From contig CAYWSJ010000026.1 of NCBI GenBank assembly GCA_964461045.1, forward strand, positions 1 through 41,117: a stretch of DNA of 41,117 nt. Reading direction: 5' to 3'. Below are positions 1 through 8,364 of this stretch, in pieces; the stretch's first letter is position 1, and each line of letters starts with the position of its first letter. The notes under the pieces were generated by a model, which had not been told where the DNA came from, ran no database searches, and was given only the letters and a program-made list of their open reading frames with translations. Source of the stretch: JAGXLC01 sp964461045 (GTDB taxonomy: Bacteria > Bacteroidota > Bacteroidia > Bacteroidales > UBA12077). A program made the translations under genes and the position numbers.

Positions 1-151
1 ACATAGTTTTAATTATTAAATGCTTATTGCTTACCTAAATATGGTTTTTTTGGACTAAAACTGTTGCAACACGAGCGCGCATGCCCGGCTGAATCGCGCG
101 GGGTGTTGTTGGATTGCAGGGAGGAAGGCTAATTCAGCCTTGATTTTTTCA

Positions 152-175
152 CCTTTTTTTATCAAGAAAAAAAGG
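152..175. repeat. A/T hairpin, 9-bp stem
   Basis: CCTTTTTTT (152-160) and AAAAAAAGG (167-175) form a perfect 9-bp stem with loop ATCAAG. It resembles a terminator stem, but no gene ends beside it inside the window; it may serve a gene beyond the left edge. Confidence 0.4.
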
Positions 176-245
176 AGATCTAAATCCGCAGAATGTTGAA
201 AGTGCCCTTTGCCAGTGTAATTTATTCTTAACGTGGCGGAAAAAA

Positions 246-293
246 TTTTTCCCGCAGGGAAAACCTTAGCGTCCTTGCGCCTTTGCGAGAGAA
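246..293 (+). repeat. REP-like unit, copy A
   Basis: The unit begins with the palindrome TTTTCCC-gca-GGGAAAA (247-263) and continues with a GCG-rich tail ending in CTTTGCGAGAGAA. Copies B (478-523) and C (815-873) have the same order and orientation. From memory, this palindrome-plus-tail type is a common dispersed intergenic sequence in Bacteroidota; the within-window repetition is directly visible. Confidence 0.7.
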
Positions 294-307
294 TACCATC
301 TCTAGCT

Positions 308-330
308 GGCGCTCGTTTGCAACGAGTGCC
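308..330. repeat. GC-rich hairpin, 10-bp stem
   Basis: GGCGCTCGTT (308-317) pairs with AACGAGTGCC (321-330) around a 3-nt loop TGC, with one G-T wobble. It is much more GC-rich than the surrounding DNA and looks like a REP-type element. Confidence 0.6.
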
Positions 331-380
331 TTTCCTTATTTGGTATCCTTCATCTTGATTTCCCACGCTCGCCCTTTTAT

Positions 381-398
381 TTCCGGCAGCTGCCGGAA
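381..398. repeat. Perfect 18-bp palindrome
   Basis: TTCCGGCAGCTGCCGGAA reads the same on both strands with no spacer. It lies in non-coding DNA among REP-like units. It could be a cruciform/REP element or a protein-binding site; nothing nearby decides which. Confidence 0.6.
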
Positions 399-477
399 GA
401 CCCACGCGCCTGTTTCTTTAACAAATGTGGATTTTTTGGCCAACAAATGAAGCAAAACATGGATAGTGGGTTCGCTC

Positions 478-523
478 TTTTCCCGCAGGGAAAATCCTTT
501 GCGACTCTGCGCCTTGGCGAGAA
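478..523 (+). repeat. REP-like unit, copy B
   Basis: TTTTCCC-gca-GGGAAAA (478-494) is identical to the palindrome of copy A and is followed by a similar tail ending GCGAGAA. Differences from copy A lie mainly in the middle of the tail. Confidence 0.7.
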
Positions 524-647
524 CAATTTCGCAGTGAAACTGACAAGCGGAAATACCAGAAAGCAGCATTTAACCTTATGTGCCGTATGTTTATGCTTTG
601 TTAAATTGTTCTATTGTTGAATTGTTACATTGCCACGAAAGCGTGTT

Positions 648-671
648 TTGAGGCTGAGGCTAAGGCTCAGG
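648..671 (+). repeat. CTNAGG hexamer run (4 units)
   Basis: TTGAGG, CTGAGG, CTAAGG and CTCAGG follow one another without gaps. The same hexamer family, inverted, occurs about 24 kb away at 24924-24965. Confidence 0.6.
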
Positions 672-814
672 TAACTCTGAATGTTGAGGGAAATGGCCAG
701 TGTTCATTGTTAAATTGATACATTGCCACCATTGCACTAAAACACCAAAACCTCACAAAAACTTGCATTACAGCAGCATCGTTTTTAGTGCAATTTAGTG
801 CTTTTGTGTTTTCG

Positions 815-873
815 TTGCAGGGAAAAAATTTCCTGCAAGAAAAAATCTTTGTGTTCTTTTGTCTTAGCGAGAA
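815..873 (+). repeat. REP-like unit, copy C (divergent)
   Basis: The palindromic head is longer and altered (arms TTGCAGG and CCTGCAA, 815-838). The tail keeps the order of copies A and B and ends in AGCGAGAA (866-873). It appears to be a decayed or variant member of the same family. Confidence 0.5.
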
Positions 874-962
874 CATTGAGCTACCTTAACTATCACAAGT
901 GGACAATTGCTAGAGCGGTAAGTTAACTCTTTACCCATTGGGAAAAACAGATTTAGTTTTTT

Positions 963-3437
963 TTAGTTTTTATAAATACCAAATCCCTGCTTTATCTGCT
1001 GATAATCCAGGTAATAAATCAGTTTTACCGAGAAGCTGTTTATTTGGGGTTGATTGATTGTTTTATCAAAGTTCCTGAAATAATTTTTCGGAATCTCATT
1101 GCTGTCTGTATATATATTGTTCTTCCAGACAACAGATAATTCACTACCCGGTGAGAAGTGCCAAAGATATTGCAGATAAACACTAAATGCGTTGTAGCTG
1201 AGGTCCTGTGAATCACCATAAGTATTGTATCCCAGACTTTCTCCCAGATCTCCGCTTTCTTTCAATGGATAAAAGTCTGAATAATTAATGGTTCTCCAGT
1301 AATGTCTTACCCTTAGATTTAGGAGTGACCGATTATTGAATTTAAAACTGCTTTCAAAAGTATTGGTAACCGTTTTAACATCTCTTTTCCCAAAATTAAT
1401 GAACACATCATCATTAACATCCGTACCATCTTCCACATAACCAAGGCTGTTAAAATCTTTGTCCCAGTTAAACTGATAATTCATAGAAAAACGATCGCTC
1501 AGCCTGATATTTGGGTTTACACGGAAATTATGCCCGTGTTGATTGTATTTAACAGCTTTGAAGAATGAGAACCTGGTGCTCAGACTAATATCTTTACTTT
1601 TGTTTGTTTCAATCCAAAAGTTGGCAAAATAATGCTCAGGACGTTTAAACATCCAACCATCCACACGCGGTTCGAAATAATCATGGGCAGTAGGCTGCCA
1701 ATTTAAAAACACACCTGTCTCCCACTGATTCTGAAAAGTTGTCACACTAAAGAATCGTACTTCAAGCTTTTGATATTTGCGTGGTTTATATAATTGAGAA
1801 TATTCAAAATCAATATTGTTATACCACCCAAGGAATATACTAAAAGGATCATAAATATTATATGAAAACTCAACCTGCTGTGCAAATTCATTGTTGTTTC
1901 TCAGGTAACCAAAATCATTAGGGTCGTAAGTATCCGACTCAACATTATGTTGTAATTCAAACCTGAAATTGCCCTTTGTTTTGCTGAATTCAACTTCGTA
2001 AGTATGGCCAAGGTCAGCAGATTCAGTATATTTTTGACTTACAGCTCCTTTACCACTTACCTGGTATGAATTTTCTTTGTTGTTCAGGCTAAATTCAGTA
2101 CCTGTAACGTTTGCCGTAAAATTCCCGTTAAAATAGTGTACGTTTGTATTAATAAAGCTTACATAAGAATTATTTTTCAGACTTTGATCAAATACGACGA
2201 GATTATAGTTTGTGAAAGGCTGAGTGGTAAGTTCGCGTCTCTCTCCAGTAATTGTGTCTTCAATAATGGCATTTGATTCTGAAGTTACTGCATTAAGTAT
2301 GCCAATTCCCAATCCATTATCCGTTCTGCCAGAAACTTTTGTGGCATTCAACATTCTTGTTTCAGTTGGATTTTCGAGTACTTTTTCAGAAGCTGAAAGT
2401 TCCTCATAAGGTTTGTCATAATAAGCAGGTTCTCCACCTATTCTTCTCGAATAAAAAAGATCTCCTTTGTTAAACAATTCAGTTCCTTCTGTGAAGAAAG
2501 GGCGTTTTTCACTGTAAGCCACTTCAAAAGGGGAAAGATTCAATATCCTGTCTTCAGATTCCACCTGTCCAAAGTCTGGTATCAAAGTCATATCCAGCGT
2601 AAAACTTTCGTTAAAACCATACTTAAGATCAAGGCCGCCCCTGATGTTATTATTCCATTGTTTTTCTCCCGGGGCATTTTCCATATATCCTGACAAATAA
2701 GGGGTGAAAGAGAGTCTCAGGGGCGGATCAATATCGTGTATTCCACTCAATTCACCAGCCTGATTTACCAAGCCACTTTGTTTTCTGTCAATATAATTCC
2801 ATGAATCCCATTCCTGTTTTCTTCTGATATGTCTTAAAAGATGCAGACCCCAATCCTTTTTTATATTATTAGGAAAACGAAGAGATGAATAAGGTATCTT
2901 TATTTCTGCCACCCATCCAAAATCTGTAATTTTTACGGCACTGCACCATACAGCATCCCAGTTTGCATCGGTTTGTCTCCCGATGTGTTTTATATCCGAT
3001 TGAACACCTGAAGCAGAAACGGTAAACTCAATCATATTCACACCATCATTAAACGGACTAATGAGAAAACTGAATAAGTCAGCATTTAGTGTACTTAATC
3101 CATGTCCCCCGGCATATCCTCTAAAATCACGATTTCCTAATTCAGTATAAATTTCTGAAGGATTATCATCGTACATTATGGCTCCCACGTAAATAGCCTG
3201 ATCATCGTAGATAATCTTTACTTCAGTTTCAAAGGAAGGTTCTTTATCGTTGTATGGGCGGATTTGATAAAAATTAGAAGCAGTTGATGCTTTGTCCCAG
3301 GTTTTTTCATTTAATTTACCATTTATCTTTGGTGGCTTGCCATTTTTTATAGCTTTGAGATGCTTAATTTGATTATTTTGACCATTAATAAAGCCAAATG
3401 ATAATATTGCAAAAATTATTAGAACTGATTTTTTCAA
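963..3437 (-). CDS. DUF5916 / CBM9-like domain protein, exported
   Basis: An 824-residue protein with an N-terminal signal peptide (about residues 1-20, hydrophobic core then INGQ). Residues about 25-215 resemble the carbohydrate-binding family 9-like domain that opens DUF5916 proteins (KINGKLNEKTWDKA, then a DDQAIYVGAIMYDD strand). The rest is rich in aromatic beta-strands, as expected of the DUF5916 barrel-like part, probably in the outer membrane. The start is TTG (3435-3437), supported by AGGGG about 8 nt upstream and the correctly placed signal peptide; no ATG fits. The specific substrate is unknown. It is separated by about 200 bp from prfC and is probably transcribed alone. Confidence 0.85.
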   Translation of the reverse strand: MKKSVLIIFAILSFGFINGQNNQIKHLKAIKNGKPPKINGKLNEKTWDKASTASNFYQIRPYNDKEPSFETEVKIIYDDQAIYVGAIMYDDNPSEIYTELGNRDFRGYAGGHGLSTLNADLFSFLISPFNDGVNMIEFTVSASGVQSDIKHIGRQTDANWDAVWCSAVKITDFGWVAEIKIPYSSLRFPNNIKKDWGLHLLRHIRRKQEWDSWNYIDRKQSGLVNQAGELSGIHDIDPPLRLSFTPYLSGYMENAPGEKQWNNNIRGGLDLKYGFNESFTLDMTLIPDFGQVESEDRILNLSPFEVAYSEKRPFFTEGTELFNKGDLFYSRRIGGEPAYYDKPYEELSASEKVLENPTETRMLNATKVSGRTDNGLGIGILNAVTSESNAIIEDTITGERRELTTQPFTNYNLVVFDQSLKNNSYVSFINTNVHYFNGNFTANVTGTEFSLNNKENSYQVSGKGAVSQKYTESADLGHTYEVEFSKTKGNFRFELQHNVESDTYDPNDFGYLRNNNEFAQQVEFSYNIYDPFSIFLGWYNNIDFEYSQLYKPRKYQKLEVRFFSVTTFQNQWETGVFLNWQPTAHDYFEPRVDGWMFKRPEHYFANFWIETNKSKDISLSTRFSFFKAVKYNQHGHNFRVNPNIRLSDRFSMNYQFNWDKDFNSLGYVEDGTDVNDDVFINFGKRDVKTVTNTFESSFKFNNRSLLNLRVRHYWRTINYSDFYPLKESGDLGESLGYNTYGDSQDLSYNAFSVYLQYLWHFSPGSELSVVWKNNIYTDSNEIPKNYFRNFDKTINQPQINSFSVKLIYYLDYQQIKQGFGIYKN

Positions 3438-3643
3438 GATGATCCCCTTTTTTTGCTAATATGACAAAACAATACATGTAAAGTTTAAAAAACTGTATCA
3501 TTCATAAATTAATAATAGAAAACAGACACATATCCAGATAAATGTATATTTTTTATTATAAAACAAATGAAACAAAACAAGCAACTAACATGAAGATTAA
3601 CCAGACCTTATACATGAATTGAATCATTTAGTTCTTCACCTGG

Positions 3644-5224
3644 TTAAAATTCTGATGAAAAATGAAATTTAATGTTTGGATATTTATCCTGTGCCATCCG
3701 AAGAGCGTGGGGCGACTCTGCCATAAATACCTCCCTGCCCTGTTTGTCTACTGCAAGCGCCTGCATTTTTCTTTTACGAAAATCTTCCAGCTGCTCTTCA
3801 TCATCACTCTCAATCCAGCATGCTTTATACATATTCAGCATTTCATACCTGCAAGAAGCTCCATACTCGTGTTTTAGGCGAAATTGAATCACATCGAGTT
3901 GCAATTGCCCAACAGTTCCAATTATTTTCCTTCCGTTGGCTTTGTTGGTAAACAATTGAGCAACACCTTCGTCCATCAATTGGTCAATACCCTTATCCAG
4001 TTGTTTGTATTTCATAGGATCGGCATTCTCCACGTAGCGGAACATTTCCGGTGAAAAACTGGGCAATCCTTTAAAATGAATAGTCTCTCCTTCTGTCAGT
4101 GTATCGCCTATCTTAAAATTTCCGGTATCATGGATTCCCACAATATCGCCCGGGTAGGCTTCGTCAATAACATTCTTTTTAGAGGCCATAAAAGAAGTAG
4201 GACTGGAAAATTTCATCTTTTTTCCCTGCCGCACGTGCAGATAGTTGGTATTTCGTTTAAATTCGCCTGAACAAACCTTGACAAACGCGAGCCTGTCACG
4301 ATGGTTAGGGTCCATGTTGGCATGTATTTTAAAAACGAAGCCATTGAATTTTTCTTCTTCGGGTTTGACTTCCCTCTCTTCAGTTTCTGTAGGTTGCGGA
4401 TGAGGAGAAATATCCAGGAAACATTCAAGTAGTTCTTTTACGCCAAAATTGTTAAGTGCACTTCCAAAGAAAATGGGTGCAAGATTTCCTTCCAGGTATT
4501 CCTCCTTTTCAAATTCAGAATAAACTCCACTGATCAGCTCATGGTCTTCCCGCAATTCAGTTGCAAATTCAGAACCCAGGTATTCGTCTAATTGTTGGTT
4601 TGATAAATCATGAAATTCTATGGCATCTTCGACCTGTTGTTTATTCTGACCACTAAAAAGATTTAATTTTTCCTCGTAAAGATTATAGACTCCTTTAAAT
4701 TTTGGACCATCTCCAATTGGCCAGCTCAACGGCCGAACATGTATCTGAAGCTCGTTTTCAATTTCATCCAGCAGATCAAACGGATCTTTAGCTGGTCGGT
4801 CGAGCTTGTTTACGAAAACGATAACTGGTGTGTTTCGCATTCTGCAGACATTCATCAGCTTTTTTGTCTGTGGCTCTACTCCTTTAGCTGCATCAATTAC
4901 AATAATTACGCTGTCTACAGCTGTAAGGGTTCTGTAAGTATCTTCAGCAAAATCCTGGTGGCCTGGAGTGTCTAATATGTTAATTTTCTTATTTTTATAT
5001 TCAAATCCCATGACAGATGTAGCTACTGAAATTCCTCTCTGTCGTTCAATCTCCATGAAATCAGAAGCTGCTGTTTTCTTTATTTTATTTGATTTTACAG
5101 CACCTGCCACATTAATAGCTCCACCGAATAACAAAAATTTCTCTGTTAATGTGGTTTTTCCGGCATCCGGGTGACTTACAATAGCAAAAGTTCTTCTCCG
5201 CTCTATTTCACTCTTAAAACTCAT
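3644..5224 (-). CDS. prfC: Peptide chain release factor 3 (RF3)
   Basis: A 526-residue translational GTPase that recycles RF1/RF2 after termination. Visible G motifs are SHPDAGKTT (17-25, P-loop), DTPGH (85-89) and NKLD (139-142). The switch region around ERQRGISVATSV and the length match RF3 rather than EF-G, which is about 700 residues. Domain II and III regions follow. It starts at ATG 5224, with a well-spaced Bacteroidota-type promoter at 5287-5319. It is cytosolic and appears monocistronic: the cold-shock gene upstream has its own terminator at 5381-5410. Confidence 0.96.
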   Translation of the reverse strand: MSFKSEIERRRTFAIVSHPDAGKTTLTEKFLLFGGAINVAGAVKSNKIKKTAASDFMEIERQRGISVATSVMGFEYKNKKINILDTPGHQDFAEDTYRTLTAVDSVIIVIDAAKGVEPQTKKLMNVCRMRNTPVIVFVNKLDRPAKDPFDLLDEIENELQIHVRPLSWPIGDGPKFKGVYNLYEEKLNLFSGQNKQQVEDAIEFHDLSNQQLDEYLGSEFATELREDHELISGVYSEFEKEEYLEGNLAPIFFGSALNNFGVKELLECFLDISPHPQPTETEEREVKPEEEKFNGFVFKIHANMDPNHRDRLAFVKVCSGEFKRNTNYLHVRQGKKMKFSSPTSFMASKKNVIDEAYPGDIVGIHDTGNFKIGDTLTEGETIHFKGLPSFSPEMFRYVENADPMKYKQLDKGIDQLMDEGVAQLFTNKANGRKIIGTVGQLQLDVIQFRLKHEYGASCRYEMLNMYKACWIESDDEEQLEDFRKRKMQALAVDKQGREVFMAESPHALRMAQDKYPNIKFHFSSEF

Positions 5225-5286
5225 ATTTTGGTTTTTCTGTTAATAAAATTTATTATTATTTCTACACCCTTAAAACTTTAAGGTTG

Positions 5287-5319
5287 CAAAATTAGTATTT
5301 TATAAAAGAAAAGTACAAA
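5287..5319 (-). promoter_or_regulatory. Promoter of prfC (Bacteroidota type)
   Basis: On the minus strand TTTG (5316-5319) is followed after 21 nt by TAATTTTG (5287-5294), matching the Bacteroidota primary-sigma pattern TTTG-N19-21-TAnnTTTG. The implied transcript starts about 55 nt before the prfC ATG. Confidence 0.6.
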
Positions 5320-5380
5320 TCGTTGAGTCCGAAAACTCATAAATTAGCTCTATCTATTACAGCGTCGGGGTAATAAAATT

Positions 5381-5410
5381 AAAAAAGCTTCACCGAAGTG
5401 AAGCTTTTTT
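5381..5410 (-). terminator. Terminator of the cold-shock gene
   Basis: A perfect 13-bp stem (5381-5393 / 5398-5410). On the minus strand the loop is TTCG closed by C and G, the very stable UUCG tetraloop, followed by a T-run. The A and T tracts on both sides make it potentially bidirectional. It lies 27 nt after the cold-shock stop. Confidence 0.9.
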
Positions 5411-5436
5411 CATTAAGGGACTATATATAAGTCATG

Positions 5437-5628
5437 CTATTTTAGTTTTACATTCACAGCATTCATCCCTTTTCTACCTTCTTTTAACTCAAAAGTGACC
5501 TCATCGTCTTCTTTGATGTTGTCAACTAAACCTGAAACATGTACAAAGTACTCTTCATTTGTTTCTGCATCCTTAATAAATCCAAATCCTCGTGATTCAT
5601 TAAAGAATTTTACTTTTCCGTCTTTCAT
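5437..5628 (-). CDS. Cold-shock domain protein (CspA family)
   Basis: A 63-residue single OB-fold nucleic-acid chaperone. The RNP-like motifs are visible: GKVKFFNESRGFGFI (RNP1 region) and EEYFVHVS (RNP2 region, normally DIFVHFS). The usual length is 65-70 residues. It has its own promoter (5666-5697) and a strong UUCG terminator, so it is a monocistron. The predicted leader is short (about 30 nt) and made almost entirely of a 10-bp A/T tandem repeat. There is no Shine-Dalgarno, which is common in this phylum. Whether it is cold-induced or constitutive cannot be told from the sequence. Confidence 0.93.
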   Translation of the reverse strand: MKDGKVKFFNESRGFGFIKDAETNEEYFVHVSGLVDNIKEDDEVTFELKEGRKGMNAVNVKLK

Positions 5629-5631
5629 AAA

Positions 5632-5663
5632 TAATAATTCTAAATAATTCTAAATAATTCTAA
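5632..5663. repeat. 10-bp A/T tandem repeat in the cold-shock leader
   Basis: TAATAATTC, TAAATAATTC, TAAATAATTC and TAA follow directly, a period-10 repeat of about three copies. It fills the space between the predicted transcription start and the ATG at 5628, so it forms the 5' UTR and ribosome landing site. Confidence 0.7.
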
Positions 5664-5665
5664 TA

Positions 5666-5697
5666 CAAAAATATGTTATTATGAGGTGAACAGCAAA
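5666..5697 (-). promoter_or_regulatory. Promoter of the cold-shock gene
   Basis: On the minus strand TTTG (5694-5697), 20 nt, then TATTTTTG (5666-5673): a close match to TTTG-N19-21-TAnnTTTG. Directly upstream (about 5700-5739) is an A/T tract with a ten-base A-run, which could act as an UP-like element. Confidence 0.65.
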
Positions 5698-5783
5698 TGA
5701 ATATTAAAATTTTCTTAAGAAATTTAATATTTTTTTTTTGACTGAATGCACTATGTATGAATAACATGTTAATAATCAATACA

Positions 5784-7388
5784 TTAAAACCCGCTCAAAT
5801 TCATTGTAACAGTTGGAATTAATAACAGAAATCCCAGAATAAGCAAAACAATCATAAACGGAGTGATCCATCTTACCCATTTTTCATAGGGAATTCTTGC
5901 AACTCCAAGCACACCGATTAATACACCGGAAGTTGGAGTGATCATATTTGTAAATCCGTCTCCAAATTGAAATGCCATAACAGTTGCTTGTCTGCTAACA
6001 CCAATTAAATCTGAGAAAGGCGCCATGATAGGCATTGTAAGTGCAGCTTTGGCTGATCCACTTGGTATCACAATATTAATAAGTGTTTGGATAACATACA
6101 TCATTCCAACCGAGGCTACTCTTCCGAAATCATTCATTCCTTTGGAAACATAGTATAGTAATGTATCGATTACTTTTCCATCCTGCAAAATAATGATAAT
6201 ACCACCGGCAAGACCCACTACCATAGCAGCAGACATGATATCTTTAACTCCTTCAAGAAATAATTGAGTAATTTTATTTGGCGACCTGTTCATAGCAATG
6301 CCGCTTGCAATACCCATTGCAAAGAAGAGTGTGGCAATTTCCATTACATACCAGCCATAACCCATAACTCCAACTATTAAATAAAAAATGGTAAACATGA
6401 GGAGGTTCAGCACAAAAAAATGAACTGATTTTCTCAGGGTAACAATTCCTAAAACCGTGTATAAGCCTGTTAATATGGGAATAATGGGCATGATTGTAGA
6501 GGAATTTCCAACTGTCATTTCAGTTTTTGGATAAATAAAAGAATAGATTACCATAACAGCCAGAATAATAAAATACATCACCCATGCAGAAGTGGGGGTA
6601 TAATATTTTACATTTTCAACATCGTCATTGCTCTTTTTTCTCCAGTATTCATCATCTTCATAGACCAATGATTTCTTAGGATGTTTTTTTACTTTTTTGG
6701 CATATCTTAAAACAAAAGCTATTCCGATTGTATTGATAATTAACCAGGCAACCATTCGATATTCGATACCGGAAAACAAAGGAATATCAGCCAGACCCTG
6801 GGCGATTCCGATGGTGAATGGATTAAGTATAGCTCCTGCAAAACCAAGTCCTGCCGCGACAAAACACATAGAAACGCCCACAATAGAATCATACCCCATT
6901 GATATGGCAAGAGGAACAAAAATGATTACAAACGCTATTGTTTCCTCACTCATTCCAAAAACCGCACCGAATATACTAAACATCAACATAATAAGAGTTA
7001 TGATCACGTTGTCCACCCCGAATATTCTGAAAAATTTCCAGTGCTCGATGCGTTTGGTAAATCGAAGAAAAGAATAAATCCCGACATCAATGGCTTTACT
7101 TTCGTTCATTATCCAGAAAGCACCACCAATTAGTAAGATAAAGATTATAATATTTGATTTATCTACGAAACCATCAAATATGGAAGAAAAAACCTGCCAT
7201 GTTTGTGGTTGATTTTCAACATAATGAAAGGAATCACTATCAATAACTACTCTTGTGGTTCCATCCGGAAGCGGTTTTTCCATCCTGTCAAATTCACCCC
7301 CGGGAACTATCCAGGTCATTACAGCCGCTAAAACAATGATTGAAAAGACAATTACATACGTGTGAGGAATCTTCTTCTTTTTAAACAT
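5784..7388 (-). CDS. YfcC/DcuC-superfamily inner-membrane carrier
   Basis: A polytopic permease of about 534 residues with some 12 hydrophobic segments and conserved-looking turns such as FGMSEETIAFVIIFVPLA and the later PSGSAKAALTMPIMAPFSDL. These fit the YfcC / C4-dicarboxylate anaerobic carrier group, whose members are mostly annotated as carriers of dicarboxylates, basic amino acids or peptides. I prefer ATG 7388 (MFKKKKIPHTYV) to the in-frame TTG at 7421, because positive residues then directly precede the first membrane helix. It is the last gene of the cyanophycinase run, 51 nt after the lipoprotein cyanophycinase. By context it may import beta-aspartyl dipeptides or exchange Arg/Asp; the substrate is inference. 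Confidence 0.82.
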   Translation of the reverse strand: MFKKKKIPHTYVIVFSIIVLAAVMTWIVPGGEFDRMEKPLPDGTTRVVIDSDSFHYVENQPQTWQVFSSIFDGFVDKSNIIIFILLIGGAFWIMNESKAIDVGIYSFLRFTKRIEHWKFFRIFGVDNVIITLIMLMFSIFGAVFGMSEETIAFVIIFVPLAISMGYDSIVGVSMCFVAAGLGFAGAILNPFTIGIAQGLADIPLFSGIEYRMVAWLIINTIGIAFVLRYAKKVKKHPKKSLVYEDDEYWRKKSNDDVENVKYYTPTSAWVMYFIILAVMVIYSFIYPKTEMTVGNSSTIMPIIPILTGLYTVLGIVTLRKSVHFFVLNLLMFTIFYLIVGVMGYGWYVMEIATLFFAMGIASGIAMNRSPNKITQLFLEGVKDIMSAAMVVGLAGGIIIILQDGKVIDTLLYYVSKGMNDFGRVASVGMMYVIQTLINIVIPSGSAKAALTMPIMAPFSDLIGVSRQATVMAFQFGDGFTNMITPTSGVLIGVLGVARIPYEKWVRWITPFMIVLLILGFLLLIPTVTMNLSGF

Positions 7389-7439
7389 AATTAAACGTTT
7401 TGGTCTTTTAAATTTTATCAAATAGAATCAGCAAAAATA

Positions 7440-8300
7440 TCAATTTCTTTTAATTTTAAAATTTTCTCCAGGAAGATAAACACTCAAATTTAAATTATTC
7501 CCACCCAACAAGCCATTCTTCACTCTTGATTTCATTTGTGTATTGCGAATTACAATAACTTGTCCTTCTCCATAAACAGTCGCATTATTTCCTTCAACGA
7601 GAATCGCAGTGGACTCATCAATACCAATCCCTGTCTGGTCAGGATTTTCCAGACAGGCTGAGAGCAAACGATTCATCCTCATTCTCTGAATGAAGTGCTG
7701 ATCGATAATGGCATTTCTTAGCAAACCCAGACCATTTTTTATTTCTATATTATTTGCTTCAATTGTTTTAAAATCCCCGGTATATTCAGGATGTTTAAAC
7801 TCATTTCCGGTAATCATTTTTTTACTCATTAATGCAGCCCCTGCGCTTGTTCCTGCTATAACGGCTCCTTTTTCATAGGCTTCTCTAATTGCAGGAACCA
7901 AAGGGGTGTTTCCGGCGATTTTCATAAACGTATTTTGATTGCCTCCGGTAATATAAACCAGTGAAGCATTTTTTACAGAATCTAATTTCATTTTGGTCAT
8001 TTTTGCTTTACTCTGCAGATTAAATACGTGAACATTGCTAACATTTATCTTTTTTAAGTCCTGCTTTATCCAATAACCTGAAGTGTCAGGAATCGAACTT
8101 GACATTGGTAAAACGATCGTATATCCGGAACTATCAAGTTCTGCTACCCGGGCCATTTTTCTTAATAATTCAGGAGATTTTTTACCTCCGCCAATTATGA
8201 AGAGTTTCCCTTTCTTCGAATCTAAATTTTCATTCTCTTTTGTGAAATTACATGCAACAGTAATAATCAGAGAAATAAGAACAAAAACAATTTTTTTCAT
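7440..8300 (-). CDS. cphB: Cyanophycinase (peptidase S51), lipoprotein
   Basis: A 286-residue serine hydrolase. It carries the cyanophycinase signature set: GGNQ (119-122), GTSAGA with nucleophile Ser152, DQHF (200-203) followed by the basic stretch QRMRMNRLL, and GIGIDEST. Length and motifs match CphB, which cuts cyanophycin into beta-Asp-Arg dipeptides. Unlike cytosolic CphB, it begins with a hydrophobic signal and Cys17 (TVAC), suggesting a lipoprotein in the periplasm or outer membrane, although the lipobox is weak. It lies 57 nt after the sigma gene and 51 nt before the permease. A related S51 peptidase with another substrate is possible, but the DQHF and GIDE motifs favour cyanophycinase. 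Confidence 0.85.
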   Translation of the reverse strand: MKKIVFVLISLIITVACNFTKENENLDSKKGKLFIIGGGKKSPELLRKMARVAELDSSGYTIVLPMSSSIPDTSGYWIKQDLKKINVSNVHVFNLQSKAKMTKMKLDSVKNASLVYITGGNQNTFMKIAGNTPLVPAIREAYEKGAVIAGTSAGAALMSKKMITGNEFKHPEYTGDFKTIEANNIEIKNGLGLLRNAIIDQHFIQRMRMNRLLSACLENPDQTGIGIDESTAILVEGNNATVYGEGQVIVIRNTQMKSRVKNGLLGGNNLNLSVYLPGENFKIKRN

Positions 8301-8324
8301 GAATAGAAATATTAAAATGAATAT

Positions 8325-8364
8325 CTATTAAGGATACAATAAAATCGTACATAACCCTTAATAG
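8325..8364. repeat. Inverted repeat spanning the sigma gene stop
   Basis: CTATTAAGG (8325-8333) and CCTTAATAG (8356-8364) are perfect 9-bp complements around a 22-nt spacer. The right arm overlaps the sigma factor stop codon (8358-8360) and the left arm lies in the leader of the lipoprotein cyanophycinase. No T-run follows on the minus strand, so an operator or mRNA-processing hairpin is more likely than a terminator. Confidence 0.45.

Larger units (their letters stand above)
1..962. other. Gene-free region rich in palindromic and simple repeats
   Basis: I see no credible gene here. The open frames on the minus strand (about 55-405, 336-569, 667-876) are low-complexity, match no family I recognise, and run straight through the repeats. 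The stretch instead holds three copies of a REP-like unit, a GC-rich hairpin, a perfect 18-bp palindrome, a poly-A/T hairpin and a CTNAGG hexamer run, all listed separately. The first 400 bases include GC-rich patches unlike the surrounding AT-rich DNA. No clear terminator for the minus-strand gene ending at 963 was found. Confidence 0.75.

Noticed and set aside
55..876. Three minus-strand open frames of 69-116 codons
   Set aside because: They run through REP-like palindromes and hexamer repeats, have no family resemblance and no ribosome-binding context; the DNA reads as intergenic.
3597..3647. TTAACCAG / CTGGTTAA inverted repeat near the prfC end
   Set aside because: A 35-nt loop, an arm overlapping the stop codon and no T-run make it weak as a terminator or operator.
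5700..5739. A/T hairpin after the permease gene, first read as its terminator
   Set aside because: The T-run lies on the plus-strand side, where no gene ends; on the minus strand an A-run precedes it. It fits better as upstream DNA of the cold-shock promoter.
6697..7077. 126-codon plus-strand open frame inside the YfcC-like gene
   Set aside because: It is antisense to a well-supported membrane protein; its composition mirrors the hydrophobic codons of the real gene.
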